A stretch of 64,000 nt of DNA, from contig JAIVFJ010000274.1 of the NCBI GenBank assembly GCA_025765615.1, forward strand, positions 16,675-80,674, written 5' to 3'. The notes under the pieces were generated by a model. That model was not told where the DNA came from. It made no database searches and saw nothing but the letters and a program-made list of their open reading frames with translations. The stretch is from Zopfochytrium polystomum. Its lineage: Eukaryota > Chytridiomycota > Chytridiomycetes > Chytridiales > Chytridiaceae. Numbering within the stretch: the first letter of the stretch is position 1; each line of letters starts with the position of its first letter. The translations under genes and the position numbers were made by a program. Below are positions 10,688 to 21,689 of this stretch, piece after piece.

Positions 10688-11597
10688 TCATCCAAACTCA
10701 ACTGGCTTATCGCTGGGACTAGCGTGCACGCGGATATTGGCCGGCAGCGGGTCATAATGGACGTAGCCCGTATCCTTCTGCTTCTGCGCGACCTGGCTGT
10801 AAATGGCGTCACTGAGTTTCACCTTGTTGGGTGGCTTTCGGGTTTTTCGCTTGACAGGAGGAACTTTGACTTTGCCTCTGTGCTTTCCTTCTGGGTGTAT
10901 AGCCAGTCTTTCAAACCGGTGGTGCCGACTTTTTTTTTGCACCATCTTGTTGCCTTCTGCCGAGATGAGCTGGCCGGCTGAACAAATCGAGTTGGGGTTC
11001 GTGACTTGACGAGACTCAGACTGGGGATGAAAACAAACGGTACCTGCACGCGTTGCGTCCACTTCGACTTGGCCAATCTTTGTAGTGGGCAACGCTTCCT
11101 TGTAAATCACTTCGTTCGGCCCATGCTTAGCTTTGTATACAGTCGAAACCGTGCCCTGCTGGCCGACTTTGTCGCCGAGCTTGCCATTGGAAGCGGAGTT
11201 AACTTTTTTTTTCCGCCTTTCCCTGGAGAGAACGGCATTGAAGGTAGAAGGCTCACCTGAACTGACACACCGCCCACCGTTTCAGTGGTCCCAGACTGTT
11301 GATCGCGACAACGATAAAGGGAGAGGGAATGAGTTGTGAAACAGAGAGACTGATGAGAAATGAATCTTTTAACCTTTGATGGCGCACTGCTGCTACTTCC
11401 TTCTCCGCCCGACGCGAGCGCGTACGGCGGGATGGTCTGGAAAAGGACATAGATGGCTGCCACAAGAAACAGGATGCGAGCGAAGACCGCGGCGGCGGCG
11501 GCGGCGGCATCGCCGGGGGGAGCGGGCGGGAAGGCGATGCGGGCGACATGGGCGACCGCGGCGGACCGTGGGCGAAGGCATTTTCGTTGTTTTCCAT
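10688..11597 (-). CDS. Unknown multi-exon gene, possible N-terminal membrane segment
   Basis: I do not recognise the family. The 3' exon encodes a basic region ending QKQKDTGYVHYDPLPANIRV and a stop at 10688. An upstream exon encodes KLGDKVGQQGTVSTVYKAKH and IYKEALPTTKIG, bounded by a plausible donor (GTGAGC at about 11257) and an acceptor in the A-run near 11206. Further upstream one frame carries a hydrophobic segment (VFARILFLVAAIYVLF) after a Pro-rich stretch. The start used (11597) and the exon joins are tentative. The gene is duplicated, with decay, at 3.46-4.23 kb, which shows it was a unit of segmental duplication. Confidence 0.4.
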
Positions 11598-11857
11598 GGG
11601 CGCAGCCTGCGTGTCTCTCACCCTAACTCTTGTTTCGGTCCAATCGTTTTTTCAACCGATGACCAACGGAGCTCGGACTTGACCAAACCCCCAAACGGAG
11701 GAGTCAACCTTGTTGCGCGGAACTCTCGCCTTCGTCACGGTCTTGCAAATACAACTTTCTCTTGCCGCCAGATCATCCTCGTGCCCCGTCCTTGAAGGAA
11801 GTGCAACGTGAAGAACCGTCAAACATTGAAACATCTTACCCGCGACAGATACGTACT

Positions 11858-12257
11858 CTTTCGGCGTCGGCGTCGGCGTCGATTTCGTTGGCGATCCCTG
11901 TGGTACAGTCGTGGGTTGTCGTTGACCCCTCTTGACTTGCACAGGCAGAGTCAGCGGGGTGCAAGTCAGATCGGCGCGTTCCTCCGGCTTGGGGAAGGGG
12001 TGAAGCGATCCACGTGCAGCGAGTAATCGTCCACCCGGCCAGAATCGGACATCGAACACGAAATCCAGCGAGGGCGTTGCCTTGCGGGATCTCACTGCCC
12101 GGAGTACATCATTCAGTTACTATAGATTCTATCAAATCGATAACATTCATCCAACAGAATTGCGAGCACACAAATACGTACTTTATTGCGCTCCGCTCTC
12201 CACTCAATCCAATAATCCCTCCCGAACCGGCCAATGCCGACACCGGCCCAAGCATAC
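11858..12257. other. Source block of the 5.85 kb duplicate; cupredoxin 2 downstream flank
   Basis: This is the better-preserved partner of 5848-6300. It carries the 3' flank of cupredoxin 2 and joins directly to the block shared with 3.46-4.23 kb, so the arrangement here is probably ancestral to both decayed copies. Confidence 0.5.
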
Positions 12258-13038
12258 TCACCCAACCACCACAACCAATCCCGCCGCAACCGCCACCGCC
12301 ACCACCGCCGCAACAACCACAGCATCACCTCGCGCCTCAACAGCGACAGCTCCACTCTTCGACGACGTGGACGCGGTAGCTGTCGTCGTCCCAGCCTTAG
12401 ACCCCGACGACGACGACGACGACGCCGATCCCGTTGCAGCCGCCTTCGACGTCGTCATCTCCGACGTCATCCCCGACGACGACGGCATCTCGGACCCCGA
12501 GGCGGTCCTCGTCGACGGCGCCGTCGTGACCCCAGACACGGGCGTCCCATCGACAACGACGACGCTCGCTCTCATGCCCAACTGGCAGTGATTTGGTTTC
12601 GTGCAGATAAAGTAAAACGTGCCGGCGGTCGCGAAAGTGTGGTTGTACCCGTCGGCGGGGGAGTCGCCCGAGTTGAGCTGGCCGGTGAGGTCGGCGAGCG
12701 GGGTGCAGGTGGTGTTGTCGGCGGCGGCGACGGCGTTATGTTCGCCGCCGAAATTGAATTGGAACTGGGGGGAGGGGCGGGGTGGTGGTTGGGATGTGTA
12801 CAAGTTAGCGCTTAAGAGAAGATATGGTATCCATGTCGAAGGCGTGTTTTGGCCATCTCAACGCTAGCGCGACGCGGGGTATGCAGCTTACCGAGTCGCC
12901 CGTGACGATCTGGGGCGGAACGTTGTCGTAGTTGTAGTCGTCGTCCAAGGTCGAAATGATGAAGGTGGTTGCGTGGGTGTAGTCCACGAGGGCGGCGAGC
13001 GCGATAGAGGCTGCGGGGACGAGGCTCTTGAGTAACAT
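12258..13038 (-). CDS. Secreted cupredoxin-domain protein 2, probably membrane anchored
   Basis: Exons 13038-12892 and 12764-12258 join at a GTAAGC...CAG intron in phase 0, at the same codon as in the other two paralogues, giving 217 residues. The signal peptide is MLLKSLVPAASIALAALVDY. The copper-site pattern is intact: FNFGGEHN, then FYFICTKPNHCQLGM with Cys, His and Met. The stalk is Asp/Ser/Thr-rich and the C-terminus is a long hydrophobic Val/Ala run that fits an anchor signal. A CA-rich run (minus strand) lies about 110 bases upstream of the start. A role as a surface copper-binding or redox protein is inferred from the family. Confidence 0.85.
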
Positions 13039-13755
13039 GGTGGGTTGTGAGGCCAGGGCAGCAAACGAGTGTGAAGGGATGCGGAGGATGGAGAGCGAGT
13101 CGGATGGCTTTTTAATGAGAGGAGCAGCGTTTCGGAGAGACAGTGGCACTGTGTGCGCGTGTGCGTGTGCGTGTGTATGTGTGTGGCTGGGCCGGCCACA
13201 AATCGAAAAGCGCTTTTTGGTGGTGTGGCGCATTGAAATTGCGCGAAGATCCACGTTTGTGGCGTCAAAAAATCAAATTTGCAGTGACGCCCCCCAACAC
13301 TCACATTTGCATAAGACGAAGCCAACGGCTTTCACTCCTTCTGGTCCCGTCGAATCTCTCTTGCTTGGCCTTCTCACACAATGTGGGCAATGCCAGCAGA
13401 TCCGATCGACACTCACACCCCCGTTCGCCGACCGTCCTCACCCCTCCCGTCATTTCCATCATCGTCAAAGACGTCGGCCCGCCCGGCGGAGTTTCGTTCT
13501 CTTCGATAAGCGGCGTTACAGAGAACCAACCGAAGACGGCGAAGATTGCAGGCCGACTCCCCTGACAAGTCACCTCCTGGCCGCCTAAAGCGGGGCGCGT
13601 GACGTTCTTTGTTCGTTTTTTTTCCGGCGCCCCTGAAGCGCCATCCACAAAGGACGGCGAAAAAAAAAGAAAGTGGATACAAAGAAACTCGGTTTGCCAA
13701 ACTCGTAAAGAAGCAGGCACACCCACTCGGGAGAGGATATCTCCACACCACCACC
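13039..13755. other. Spacer between cupredoxins 2 and 3
   Basis: It contains the upstream region of cupredoxin 2, including an imperfect TG run on the plus strand at about 13150-13185. No gene is supported. Confidence 0.3.
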
Positions 13756-14490
13756 TCACACCGCAAACAACGCCACGACCGCCGCGGCGCTGCCCGCAAC
13801 CGCAATCTCCATCGCGCCGCCAACACGTCCACCAGCCGCGCTCTTCGAACTCGTCGACGCCGCGGCCGACGCCGTCGTCGATCCGCTCGCCGCCGCCTTG
13901 CTGCTGGTCGTCGCGGTCGGCGCCGCCGTAGGTTGCGTCGACCCATCCTCGCCCGCATCCGAGCTCGCCTTGGTCGTCTTAAACGTCGTCAACCCGGAGC
14001 TCGCCGTCCCATCCACCACCTCCACGCTAGCCCTCATGCCCTTCTGGCACTCGCCCGGCTTCGTGGAGATGAAGTTGTAGACGCCGGCTTTGGTAAAAGT
14101 GTAAGTGTACCCGTCGGCGGGGTTGTCGCCCGAGTTGAGCTGACCCGTCAGGTCGGCGAGAGGGGTGCAGGTGGTGTTGTTGGCGGCGGCGACGGCGTTG
14201 TGTTCGCCGCCAAAGATGAATTGGAACTGGGGGTTGGGGGTGTTAGCTGAGCCGGCGGGGTGGTCCTGTATGGCTGTCTTTCGTTCCCTCTCTTCTGTTT
14301 TCTCCACTCACACACACGCAAAACTCACCGAGTCGCCCGTGATGATCTTTGCGGGGACGTGGTCGTAGTTAAAGTCGTCGTCGAGCGACGTGATGACATA
14401 GGTCGTGGCAGCGACCTGGCTCACGGCGACGGCGACGGCGGCGGCGAGGACGGCGGCGGCAGGAACAACGAGGCCCTTTGCAATGAACAT
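13756..14490 (-). CDS. Secreted cupredoxin-like protein 3, copper ligands lost
   Basis: Exons 14490-14329 and 14226-13756 join at the same intron position as the two paralogues, giving 210 residues. The signal peptide is MFIAKGLVVPAAAVLAAAVA, and the hydrophobic C-terminus (VAGSAAAVVALFAV) suggests an anchor. The fold signature FIFGGEHN is present. The ligand loop reads YNFISTKPGECQKGM, so the Cys becomes Ser and the following His becomes Glu, relative to FICTKPNHC in paralogues 1 and 2. The type 1 copper site is therefore unlikely to work. The frame is open, so the protein may have a non-copper binding or structural role. Confidence 0.85.
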
Positions 14491-15063
14491 GGCTGGCTGT
14501 GATCAGATGATTGAGGCAGAAGGCAGGAGCGGGATGAGACCAAGAGACAGAAAAAGTGTGAATTTCTGAGAGAAGGCGGTTTGCTGTTGAGGTTTTTATA
14601 CCCTAACGCTATTCCAAATTTGGGGGGTCGAGCGCCCCAAAAATGGCGACAAGAAGCCAACTCTTGCGGCCAACGATCCAAGTGATCGAGACCAAGAGAC
14701 AGAAAGAGTATGATGAAGGCAGTTCCTGTTGAGATTTTCGCCTCCAATTTTTGTCTGTCACAATGACGACAAAATGGACCAATGCCGACCGACTGCGGCT
14801 GCCGGTTGCCCATTTATAGTAAGCGTGTTCACCTCCGAAAAGGAAGACTTCCGTTCTTGGATTGAGAAGGCTCCAGCGTCGAAGCTTCCGGCAGGACCTC
14901 TTCATGTGTTGGCGGCGGCCGACTTTGAACGGACCCAGCCGCGAGGCTGCAAAAGAGAAACACCCACATCAACGCCAACACTACTACCTTATACCAAAAG
15001 CTATCGGAACAAAAAATACGAAGCGAGGCAACCAACAAAAGTCCCAACTTTAGAAAAGGAAAA

Positions 15064-15095
<32 letters not shown>

Positions 15096-15464
15096 CAGAA
15101 ACGGCGCAGAACACGCAAGACGTTACGTAAGCACAAACGCAGACAACACGTAAAAAAAAAAAAAAAAGAAAAAGGTTTGACGAAAAGCAGTAAAAGTCCG
15201 CGGGAGTAGAGAGAGAGAGAGAGAGATACACGTCGAGACTCATGCACAAAAAAATCAACGCACTTTGTCAACGCATCGATCCCCACAGACAACGTGGTGA
15301 ACCCCCTGCACGCACAACACAGCAAAGTGGCCGACAAACAGAAAAGGAATAGAAAAGAAAAGGGCAAAGAGGAGTAGGAACTGTACGTATAAAAAGCCTC
15401 AAACGTAAAACTAATCTCCACCCCTCCCACACCCGTCCCCGATCAAATCACAACCAGCGCAGTA
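14491..15464. other. Intergenic with A-runs and a GA run
   Basis: It contains long A tracts at about 15067-15095 and 15152-15166 and a GA run at about 15209-15225. No gene is supported. The kinase gene ends at 15465 and cupredoxin 3 starts at 14490, so this holds a terminator region and a promoter. Confidence 0.4.
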
Positions 15465-18030
15465 TCACTTTGAGCTCTTGGTCCGCTTCACAAGCGGGAT
15501 CAGGCCCTCGAGCGCACACGCCGACTTGAGGAAGGGGTGCTGAAAGAAAAAAGCAAGCAAGAGGTCAGAAGATGGGGGTTTGAAGAAAAGAGAAAACACC
15601 AGATTTCCCTCCTCTGCGTCGCAACCTATCCACATACCTCCAACAGCACATCGCTAGCCGGCCGCTTGTTCACGTCGACCTCCAAGCACTTGCCCAAAAA
15701 GTTTTTAAACACGAGGCTCAGCTTCTCGGGTTGCTTGAGCGCGGGGGTGCCGTGGGTGGCGATCAGGTACAGGGCTTTCAGCGGCTCCTCGTCCATGTAG
15801 GGCGGCTCGCCCTCGATCATTTCGATGGCCATGATGCCGAGGGACCAAATGTCGACTTTGGCGTCGTACTGCTTTTGCTTGACGACTTCGGGCGCCATCC
15901 AGTACGGCGTGCCCACGAGCGTCGCGCGCTTGCCCTTGTCGGCGGTCAGCTTTGCGCAGTAGCCAAAGTCGACTGGTGAGGAGAGGAAAAAAACGAGATG
16001 GGTGGTAGCGTTAGTGATTGCTTTTAGAGCCGCAATCAATCCACTCAACTGATTTTCACATTTCCGTCATAATTCAGCAAGATATTATCACTCTTAATAT
16101 CCCGATGGATGATCTGCATCTTATGCAAATGGCTCAAGCCGCTCAGCGTCTCCTTGCACACCGCCGCAATCTGCGCCTCAGACATGGTGCTGTGGTCGAT
16201 AATGTCCGTCAACGGCCCGCCCTCGAGGAACTCCATGACAACCCACAGTTCGTTGCGCACCAGGAACGAGTCCAAAAAGTTGACTATGTTGGGGTGCCGG
16301 AACTCGCGCATGATGAGAATCTCGTTGACGATGAGGTCTTTGCGGGGCTGCGCGGCCAGGTCCATTTGCTTGATGGCGACGGGCTGCGGCGAGGTGCCGG
16401 GAGGCGCGGTGGTGGGGCGGGCGAGGTAGACGGAGCCGGAGGCACCTTGGCCGACTTTTTTGATTTTTGTGTAGAGTAGTGTTGGATCGCCCTTGGACAC
16501 GATTGTCTTTAGCTTTTCGATCGCTGCGGCATCGGCGGCGGGGTTGCTCTGCTTCTCCTTCTTCTTCTTGGTTCCCGACGAAACAACCGCTGCTGGTTGT
16601 GGAGTTGGTGATTTTGTTTCACCGCTTGCCGCTGTGCCGCTGCTGCTGCTTGCTGTTGACGGTCCGGATGCGCCGTTCTCGCCCGCCGGCTTTTTAGGGC
16701 GTTCGATTGTGGGTGATGTGGGTTTGCGTGTTTCGGGGGACATTGTTTTCTGCACGTATTGTCCAATGTTAGGCGCGTAACTGGCAAGGAGCGGAAAAAT
16801 CTCTTACCTGAGGTGGTAATGCTGCAGCAGCGGTTGGCGATAGCGGTGACGAAGTTGGTGGTGCGTAGACTTTGTTTTGCGACTTACCATATGTTCCGTA
16901 CTGGTTGCTGCCCGCTGCTCCTCCATACGGATCGTTGTAACCTCCACTACCTTGATAGTCATCTCTCCGAGCCGGCGATCCAAGCTCCCTCTGCTGCGGT
17001 AACGGGTTCCCAAATTCGCGATTCAGCGAACTCGCGCCGCCCAGCCGGTCCAAATCAAAAGACCTTGAGGATCTGCGATCCAGCCCAGGTGACCTTGGCG
17101 GCGAAGGCGGGGAGGAAAACGGCTGTTGATCCAGATATAGTGGACGCAGAATCCGAGTTGAACTGCTGGATCGGGATGGCGTTGCGAGAGACCATGTTTT
17201 CCGTGTAGAACTCGAGGACGTCCAAGACGGCCTGAGGGTTCTTTGTCATGTCGTCTTTCGAGATCGTCGACGATTCCAACAGAGACCGCCATTCGTCGGG
17301 AAGGCCCTGGATCGCAAAAACGAAAACGCCGCATGAGCATAGATCTGTGGATTCATTTGCACCCGACGTACGGTAAAGTTTCCGCTGAAGGGATCAAAGC
17401 CAACGTGAATCTCGTGCACAAAGTTTGTAGGAGTACTGATGCCAAGGGGTGATCGCTTCGAAAAAAGGAGGCACATTATGGTTAGTTCAATGTTGGAAGT
17501 CCATCGGTCACTGCGATAAACGAGGACGATCGTCGGATACAGCTCTTACATTGTAGATCTCATCCATCCATGCATACAGCTCTTCATCGCTTTTGCAGGA
17601 GATGCGATATACCCTCCTGTCTTTGACAACGATCTCAAATACATGGGGGCGTCGGCTGGAGGCTGAGTCAACCCGTTGAACCTGCTGAATGTCCTTGAGG
17701 TAGACGATGGCGATGGGATTGTACGATTCCTATTGGTTACAACAGATAAGCATTTCATTACCTTTGTTTTGAAGTGTGTGGGGGGTGGGGTGGGTGGTGC
17801 ACTGCAAGTCCAAGCAGCCTGGTGGAGATGGCGTCGCAGGAGTCGAGGTGGGCAAAGTGTGGGGGCCGGGAGGTTACCTCGTTTTTGTGGAACGTGAGGG
17901 TCTGCTCCCTGAGCAGCAGCCACAGGTTCTTCGAGGACGCTGAGAAGATCCGGCCGAGCGATCCACTGCCGCCGCCGGCGCCCTCCTCCTTAACGACACA
18001 GTAGCCCCGCTTGACGACGTACGAAGACAT
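15465..18030 (-). CDS. CLA4: CLA4-type p21-activated protein kinase (PH-CRIB-kinase)
   Basis: Seven exons: 18030-17878, 17729-17550, 17455-17372, 17306-16808, 16749-16050, 15972-15638 and 15539-15465. The N-terminal 111 residues form a PH domain ([29 protein letters not shown]). A CRIB motif follows ([16 protein letters not shown]), the Cdc42/Rac-binding site, then a Ser/Pro/Gly linker and a kinase domain. The kinase has [21 protein letters not shown] and GTPYWMAPE, so it should be active as a STE20-family Ser/Thr kinase controlling polarity, cytokinesis and actin at the membrane. Exon 4 is 499 bases and the exons on both sides are phase 0, so one base is in excess: the frame changes between the end of the CRIB region and the linker, near 17150. 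This is probably an indel in the sequence or a missed tiny intron. Confidence 0.92.
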
Positions 18031-18577
18031 TTGGGCTGGTGCTGCTGGCGGAAATCGAGAGACGAGGGTTTGGGCGTCAACCGAGCAGGGAGTCTGTCGC
18101 TCTGCCTTCTTGTCTACAACGACCACCCTACTTTCCGGGAATTTTTTGTGGGTATCACTTGGCACGACATGATCTAGTAATCACCACACGCTCCCATTGG
18201 GCTCAGCGGATGGGCTCAATCCCGAGCTGACCAGGTGCAGCACCTTCGGCACATCGGACCCCTACGTTAATGGGCAGTGGTTATGTAGTGTCCACACCAT
18301 CCTCATCGGCCCCGATCGCAAGAGAGAAGCCCGTAGCAATGAATTGAAACAGAAAGTGGAAAGAATTTTAAATGAGGTATCGTTTACTCAAATTCAATGA
18401 GGGGAACCACAGGAGGGCGAAGAGGAAGGGTGAGAGCAAGCAATGGGGGCTGTTGATCTGAGGAACATAAAGGGGAGTTGGACCAGACTTCTGGATGTGC
18501 TAGACCAACGTTACTCTTCCACGAGTGAGTGTAGAACTGAGGGATAGGGAGGGGGGTGTGCCCGCTTTCGATCACTA
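18031..18577. other. Intergenic, no gene seen
   Basis: It holds the kinase promoter; nothing else is recognised. Confidence 0.3.
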
Positions 18578-18775
18578 TCAATCACTCAGCCGCTGAGCCG
18601 AGTCCAGCGCAGGGGTGGCGGTGCTGATGCCCATGACGTCGTCAAAGTGTTGCCGTGTTGGGACGATGGAGCGCGACGCGACACACGCTTGTACGAATTT
18701 AACGAATGCGATCAGCACAAAGATGGAGATGGGGACGAGGAGGACGGGCAGCATGATGGAGTTCACATCGGACAT
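18578..18775 (-). CDS. Small single-pass membrane protein (65 residues)
   Basis: The frame MSDVNSIMLPVLLVPISIFV encodes one hydrophobic helix followed by a short polar tail. The family is unknown. The small size makes the call tentative, but one clean transmembrane segment and a start right before it support a real peptide. Confidence 0.4.
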   Translation of the reverse strand: MSDVNSIMLPVLLVPISIFVLIAFVKFVQACVASRSIVPTRQHFDDVMGISTATPALDSAQRLSD

Positions 18776-19328
18776 TGCTGCCGATTGCTGTCTGAGGGAG
18801 GTGTCGGGGCGGGGGCTTCTCGGGAGTGTCCTTTGTTCCGGTCTTCCAGGGAGGAGTGAGCTTGCCGCACAGTCGAAAAAATGTATTAATTTTTCTATCT
18901 TGCTGTGCCTCTCTGTGGCTCTCGTAGCACATGCGGATGCGATTAAAGGGCAACAATGGCTGCGATTGGTCGATTGGTGGTCTGATGCAACCGCCCCACC
19001 TGTGTTTGCTTCCCAAATAGGCCAAGATGCTTTTCTGAGCACGCGCCCATCAAGTCGTTTCTCTTCCAAGAATGCACACACACACTCTCACGTGTTTGGT
19101 TGAAATGCCGCTCTGAGTCTGAGACAACGCAGCCGTATGCGCGGTTTTATCAAAAATTGTTCCGTTACCTTCAGCCGCTCTCCTGCTTACATCCGATAAT
19201 TTGTTAACTCAATAGTTTGGTAAACATCCGGTTGATATTCATACAACGTAGTCATAAATTACAAATCCTAATTCAAAACCTCCGCGGGCCATTGCAAAGG
19301 CGCCTTCAGTTCACCATCCACCTCGAAC
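18776..19328. other. Intergenic, no gene seen
   Basis: Lower GC than the flanks and no coherent frame. Confidence 0.3.
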
Positions 19329-19869
19329 ATGTCCATCGCCGTCTCTGCCGCCACCGGCAGGCTGGGAAAGATCGCCGTCGACATCCTCATCGACAAAAAG
19401 CAGCCCGTCATCGCCCTCGTCCGCGACCTCACCAAAGTGCGAGCGGGCGTCGAGGCTTGCAAGTTCAACCACACCTCGGACGTCGCCGCTCGCAGCCGCG
19501 CTCGCAGGAGTCAAAACGCTGATCCTGGTCTCCAGCGGCGACATCCACGCCGACCGCTTCCTTCAGCACAAGAGCGCCGTCGACGCCGCGAAGGAAGCCG
19601 GAGTGACCGCGATCTTGCACACTTTCGGCGCCACGCGCTCCAAGCTCTGCACGCGGGGAAGGCGGTCGATTCGGCGGACGTGCTGCTGGAGGAGTTTGGC
19701 GGGCAGTTTGCGGCGCGGTTGGGGTTGCCTCGGCTGCTTGTTGAGTTTATGGTGTCGACGGAGGCGGCGGCGGTACGTGGAGACCACGGACTTGGTTGAA
19801 CTGATTGTCCGCCAGCCATCCAGCTGGAAGCACGTGAAGGAGGTTGTTGCCGCGCTGCCTGTGGCCTGA
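19329..19869 (+). pseudogene. NmrA/QOR2-like NAD(P)-binding oxidoreductase relic with internal deletion
   Basis: The start MSIAVSAATGRLGKIAVDIL matches the Rossmann GxxGxxG pattern of NmrA-type quinone oxidoreductases. Another frame continues with AGVKTLILVSSGDIHADRFL and AGVTAILHTFGATRSKL, and a third gives the C-terminal SADVLLEEFGGQFAARLGLP and ETTDLVELIVRQPSSW. At least two frame changes occur. The middle of the usual domain (about 100 residues between the third strand and the C-terminal helices) is missing, since the product would be about 170 residues rather than about 280. It is a decayed gene. Confidence 0.7.
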
Positions 19870-20407
19870 ATGGTCGCCGATAAATGTGTTTTCAATTAAA
19901 ATGTCATAAGCGCCAAGCCACACAAGTGGCATTGTCGTTGTAGACGTCGACCATGGTGGCGAGTAGTTGGCAGGACGTTTTGTATGGTCAAATGATGACG
20001 CCTGTGATAATTGCGACAACGTCGCGGAGGGCAGGCTCTCCAGGCGACGTTGGTTCCTTCCTGCTCGTTTTTCCCTTTCAGCCCTTTCATGGTTTACTGC
20101 CTCTTTTTTTTTATTTTGAAAGCAAACGCTCATCAGCTCTCCCTTAGTTACCACCATTCTTTTGAGAGATTCACTGCTTGGATCGGCGTCGATTGGGCAC
20201 GATATCGGACAGCCCACGTCAGCGGGTGAAGGTGGTGTGGCGAGTGGACAAGAACCATGGTGGGAGCCATTCGTTCGGCCTTTCTTGCTGCCCTTGTCAG
20301 TGGGTCACAACAGAAAAAGAACAAAAAAAAAAGCATAAAATGGGAAGAAACATCCCTTCGAGAGCCACACTTCCCACAAGCACATGTATCACATACTACC
20401 CACAACC
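19870..20407. other. Intergenic, no gene seen
   Basis: No coherent frame. It precedes the plus-strand gene starting at 20408. Confidence 0.3.
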
Positions 20408-21369
20408 ATGGACGACGACGACCACGACCACGACGACGACGATGCCATTACAAGTAGTCGCAGTGGTGCTCGCACCCGACCGGCGACTCCCGGTTCAGGG
20501 ACCGCCCCTTCGCCGTCGACTGCCGATCCGCCGGTGACAACCTCCACACCGTCTCGAGTTCCATTTGCCCGCCACGTCAGCGCATCATCATCGTCATCAT
20601 CGATGAGCTCATGGGCGCAGGCAGCAAGCACCCTGCCGTTCACAAATCTTGCCGATCTGCCTCTCAGCAGGCTACAAGTCCTTCCTGAGATCGAGGTCGA
20701 CGAGACCCGCCGAACTGTCATAGACCGCCTCATCATTGTCAAGGAGAGGCAGAATCGAAAGGAGTCCCGAACCCGGACTCGAAAACAGTTGCTGGAACTC
20801 CTGAAGGATCCCGAGATGCCCCCGACTGCCAAGGCCGATCTATATGAAAAGTACAAAATCTTCTTCTTGGTAAGGCTGACAAGCACTGAAATCGTTCGGA
20901 CTGATCTATACTTGTGCAGAGACGAATGTTGCGGAACCAAATTCGATGTCGGGCTTCGGATATCAGCTGATGGACGTGGAGGCGCCGAATGAGTCGGCTC
21001 ACATCCCACTGTCGGCTGAGTTTTATCAAGTTAGGTACTCTGTCAGGCCCGCGCCTGGTTTCGTTCGTCCATTCCTGGTACCCTTTCTCCTTGTTGTCAT
21101 GGGGATTGTCCACGCTATCCTCATTTGCATCTTTACAACAAGTGGAAACGGAAGACTCTGGATCCTCACCGCTGCCAGCCCCAAGCTCATCGCCGAGGTT
21201 TGGAGGACCTGGAAGAGATTCCTCGCCTGGACAAAAAGGACTGTCCGACGAAACTTCTATTGATAATGACGAGAACTTGCATAGCTTCAACGGCAGCCCG
21301 ATCATATCAGCCGAAGGCACGATGTCGGGCGTACTTCGGCGACGGACAAACGCAAAGACCAGGAAGTAA
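20408..21369 (+). CDS. Unknown protein with acidic N-terminus
   Basis: Exon 1 (20408-20869) encodes an Asp/His-rich start, a Ser/Thr-rich stretch and then a charged helical region (RTVIDRLIIVKERQNRKESR; RTRKQLLELLKDPEMPP). A GTAAGG...AG intron follows. With the acceptor at 20921 the frame continues to ESAHIPLSAEFYQ and reaches a possible membrane segment (VPFLLVVMGIVHAILICIF). With the acceptor at 20919 it stops after about 17 codons. A Ser/Pro-rich frame ending at 21369 (QKGLSDETSIDNDENLHSF) may be the last exon. No family is recognised and the 3' structure is open. Confidence 0.5.
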
Positions 21370-21689
21370 TTGCAGGCACAGCCATCTGTGCAAACTGAAC
21401 CCTCCCTCCGTGGGCAACGTAAATATGAATATAGATAAAGCAAAAGTGTCAAGTCGTCGCCATCGACTTATGGCTTCTCGCAGATGTAGGTTGAACTTGC
21501 TCATCATGTGTTTCCTAGCTTCGACAAATTTCTCCGTGCCGAGACAGAGCGGGGCACATTTACGATGGGCTTGGAAGGCAAGATTCTGTGGTAAGTAAGC
21601 GGTGCTTTGGTGGTTGGGGATAGGGAAAGGCCATTTTCTTTAAGTGTGCTGTTTCCAATTCTTCACTCTCAGACAGATACCCGTTATTC

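Noticed and set aside
10688..11597. Assignment of the unknown gene to the CLPTM1 family because of an N-terminal membrane helix
   Set aside because: The downstream sequence does not show the conserved luminal motifs of that family, so the call would rest on one helix only.
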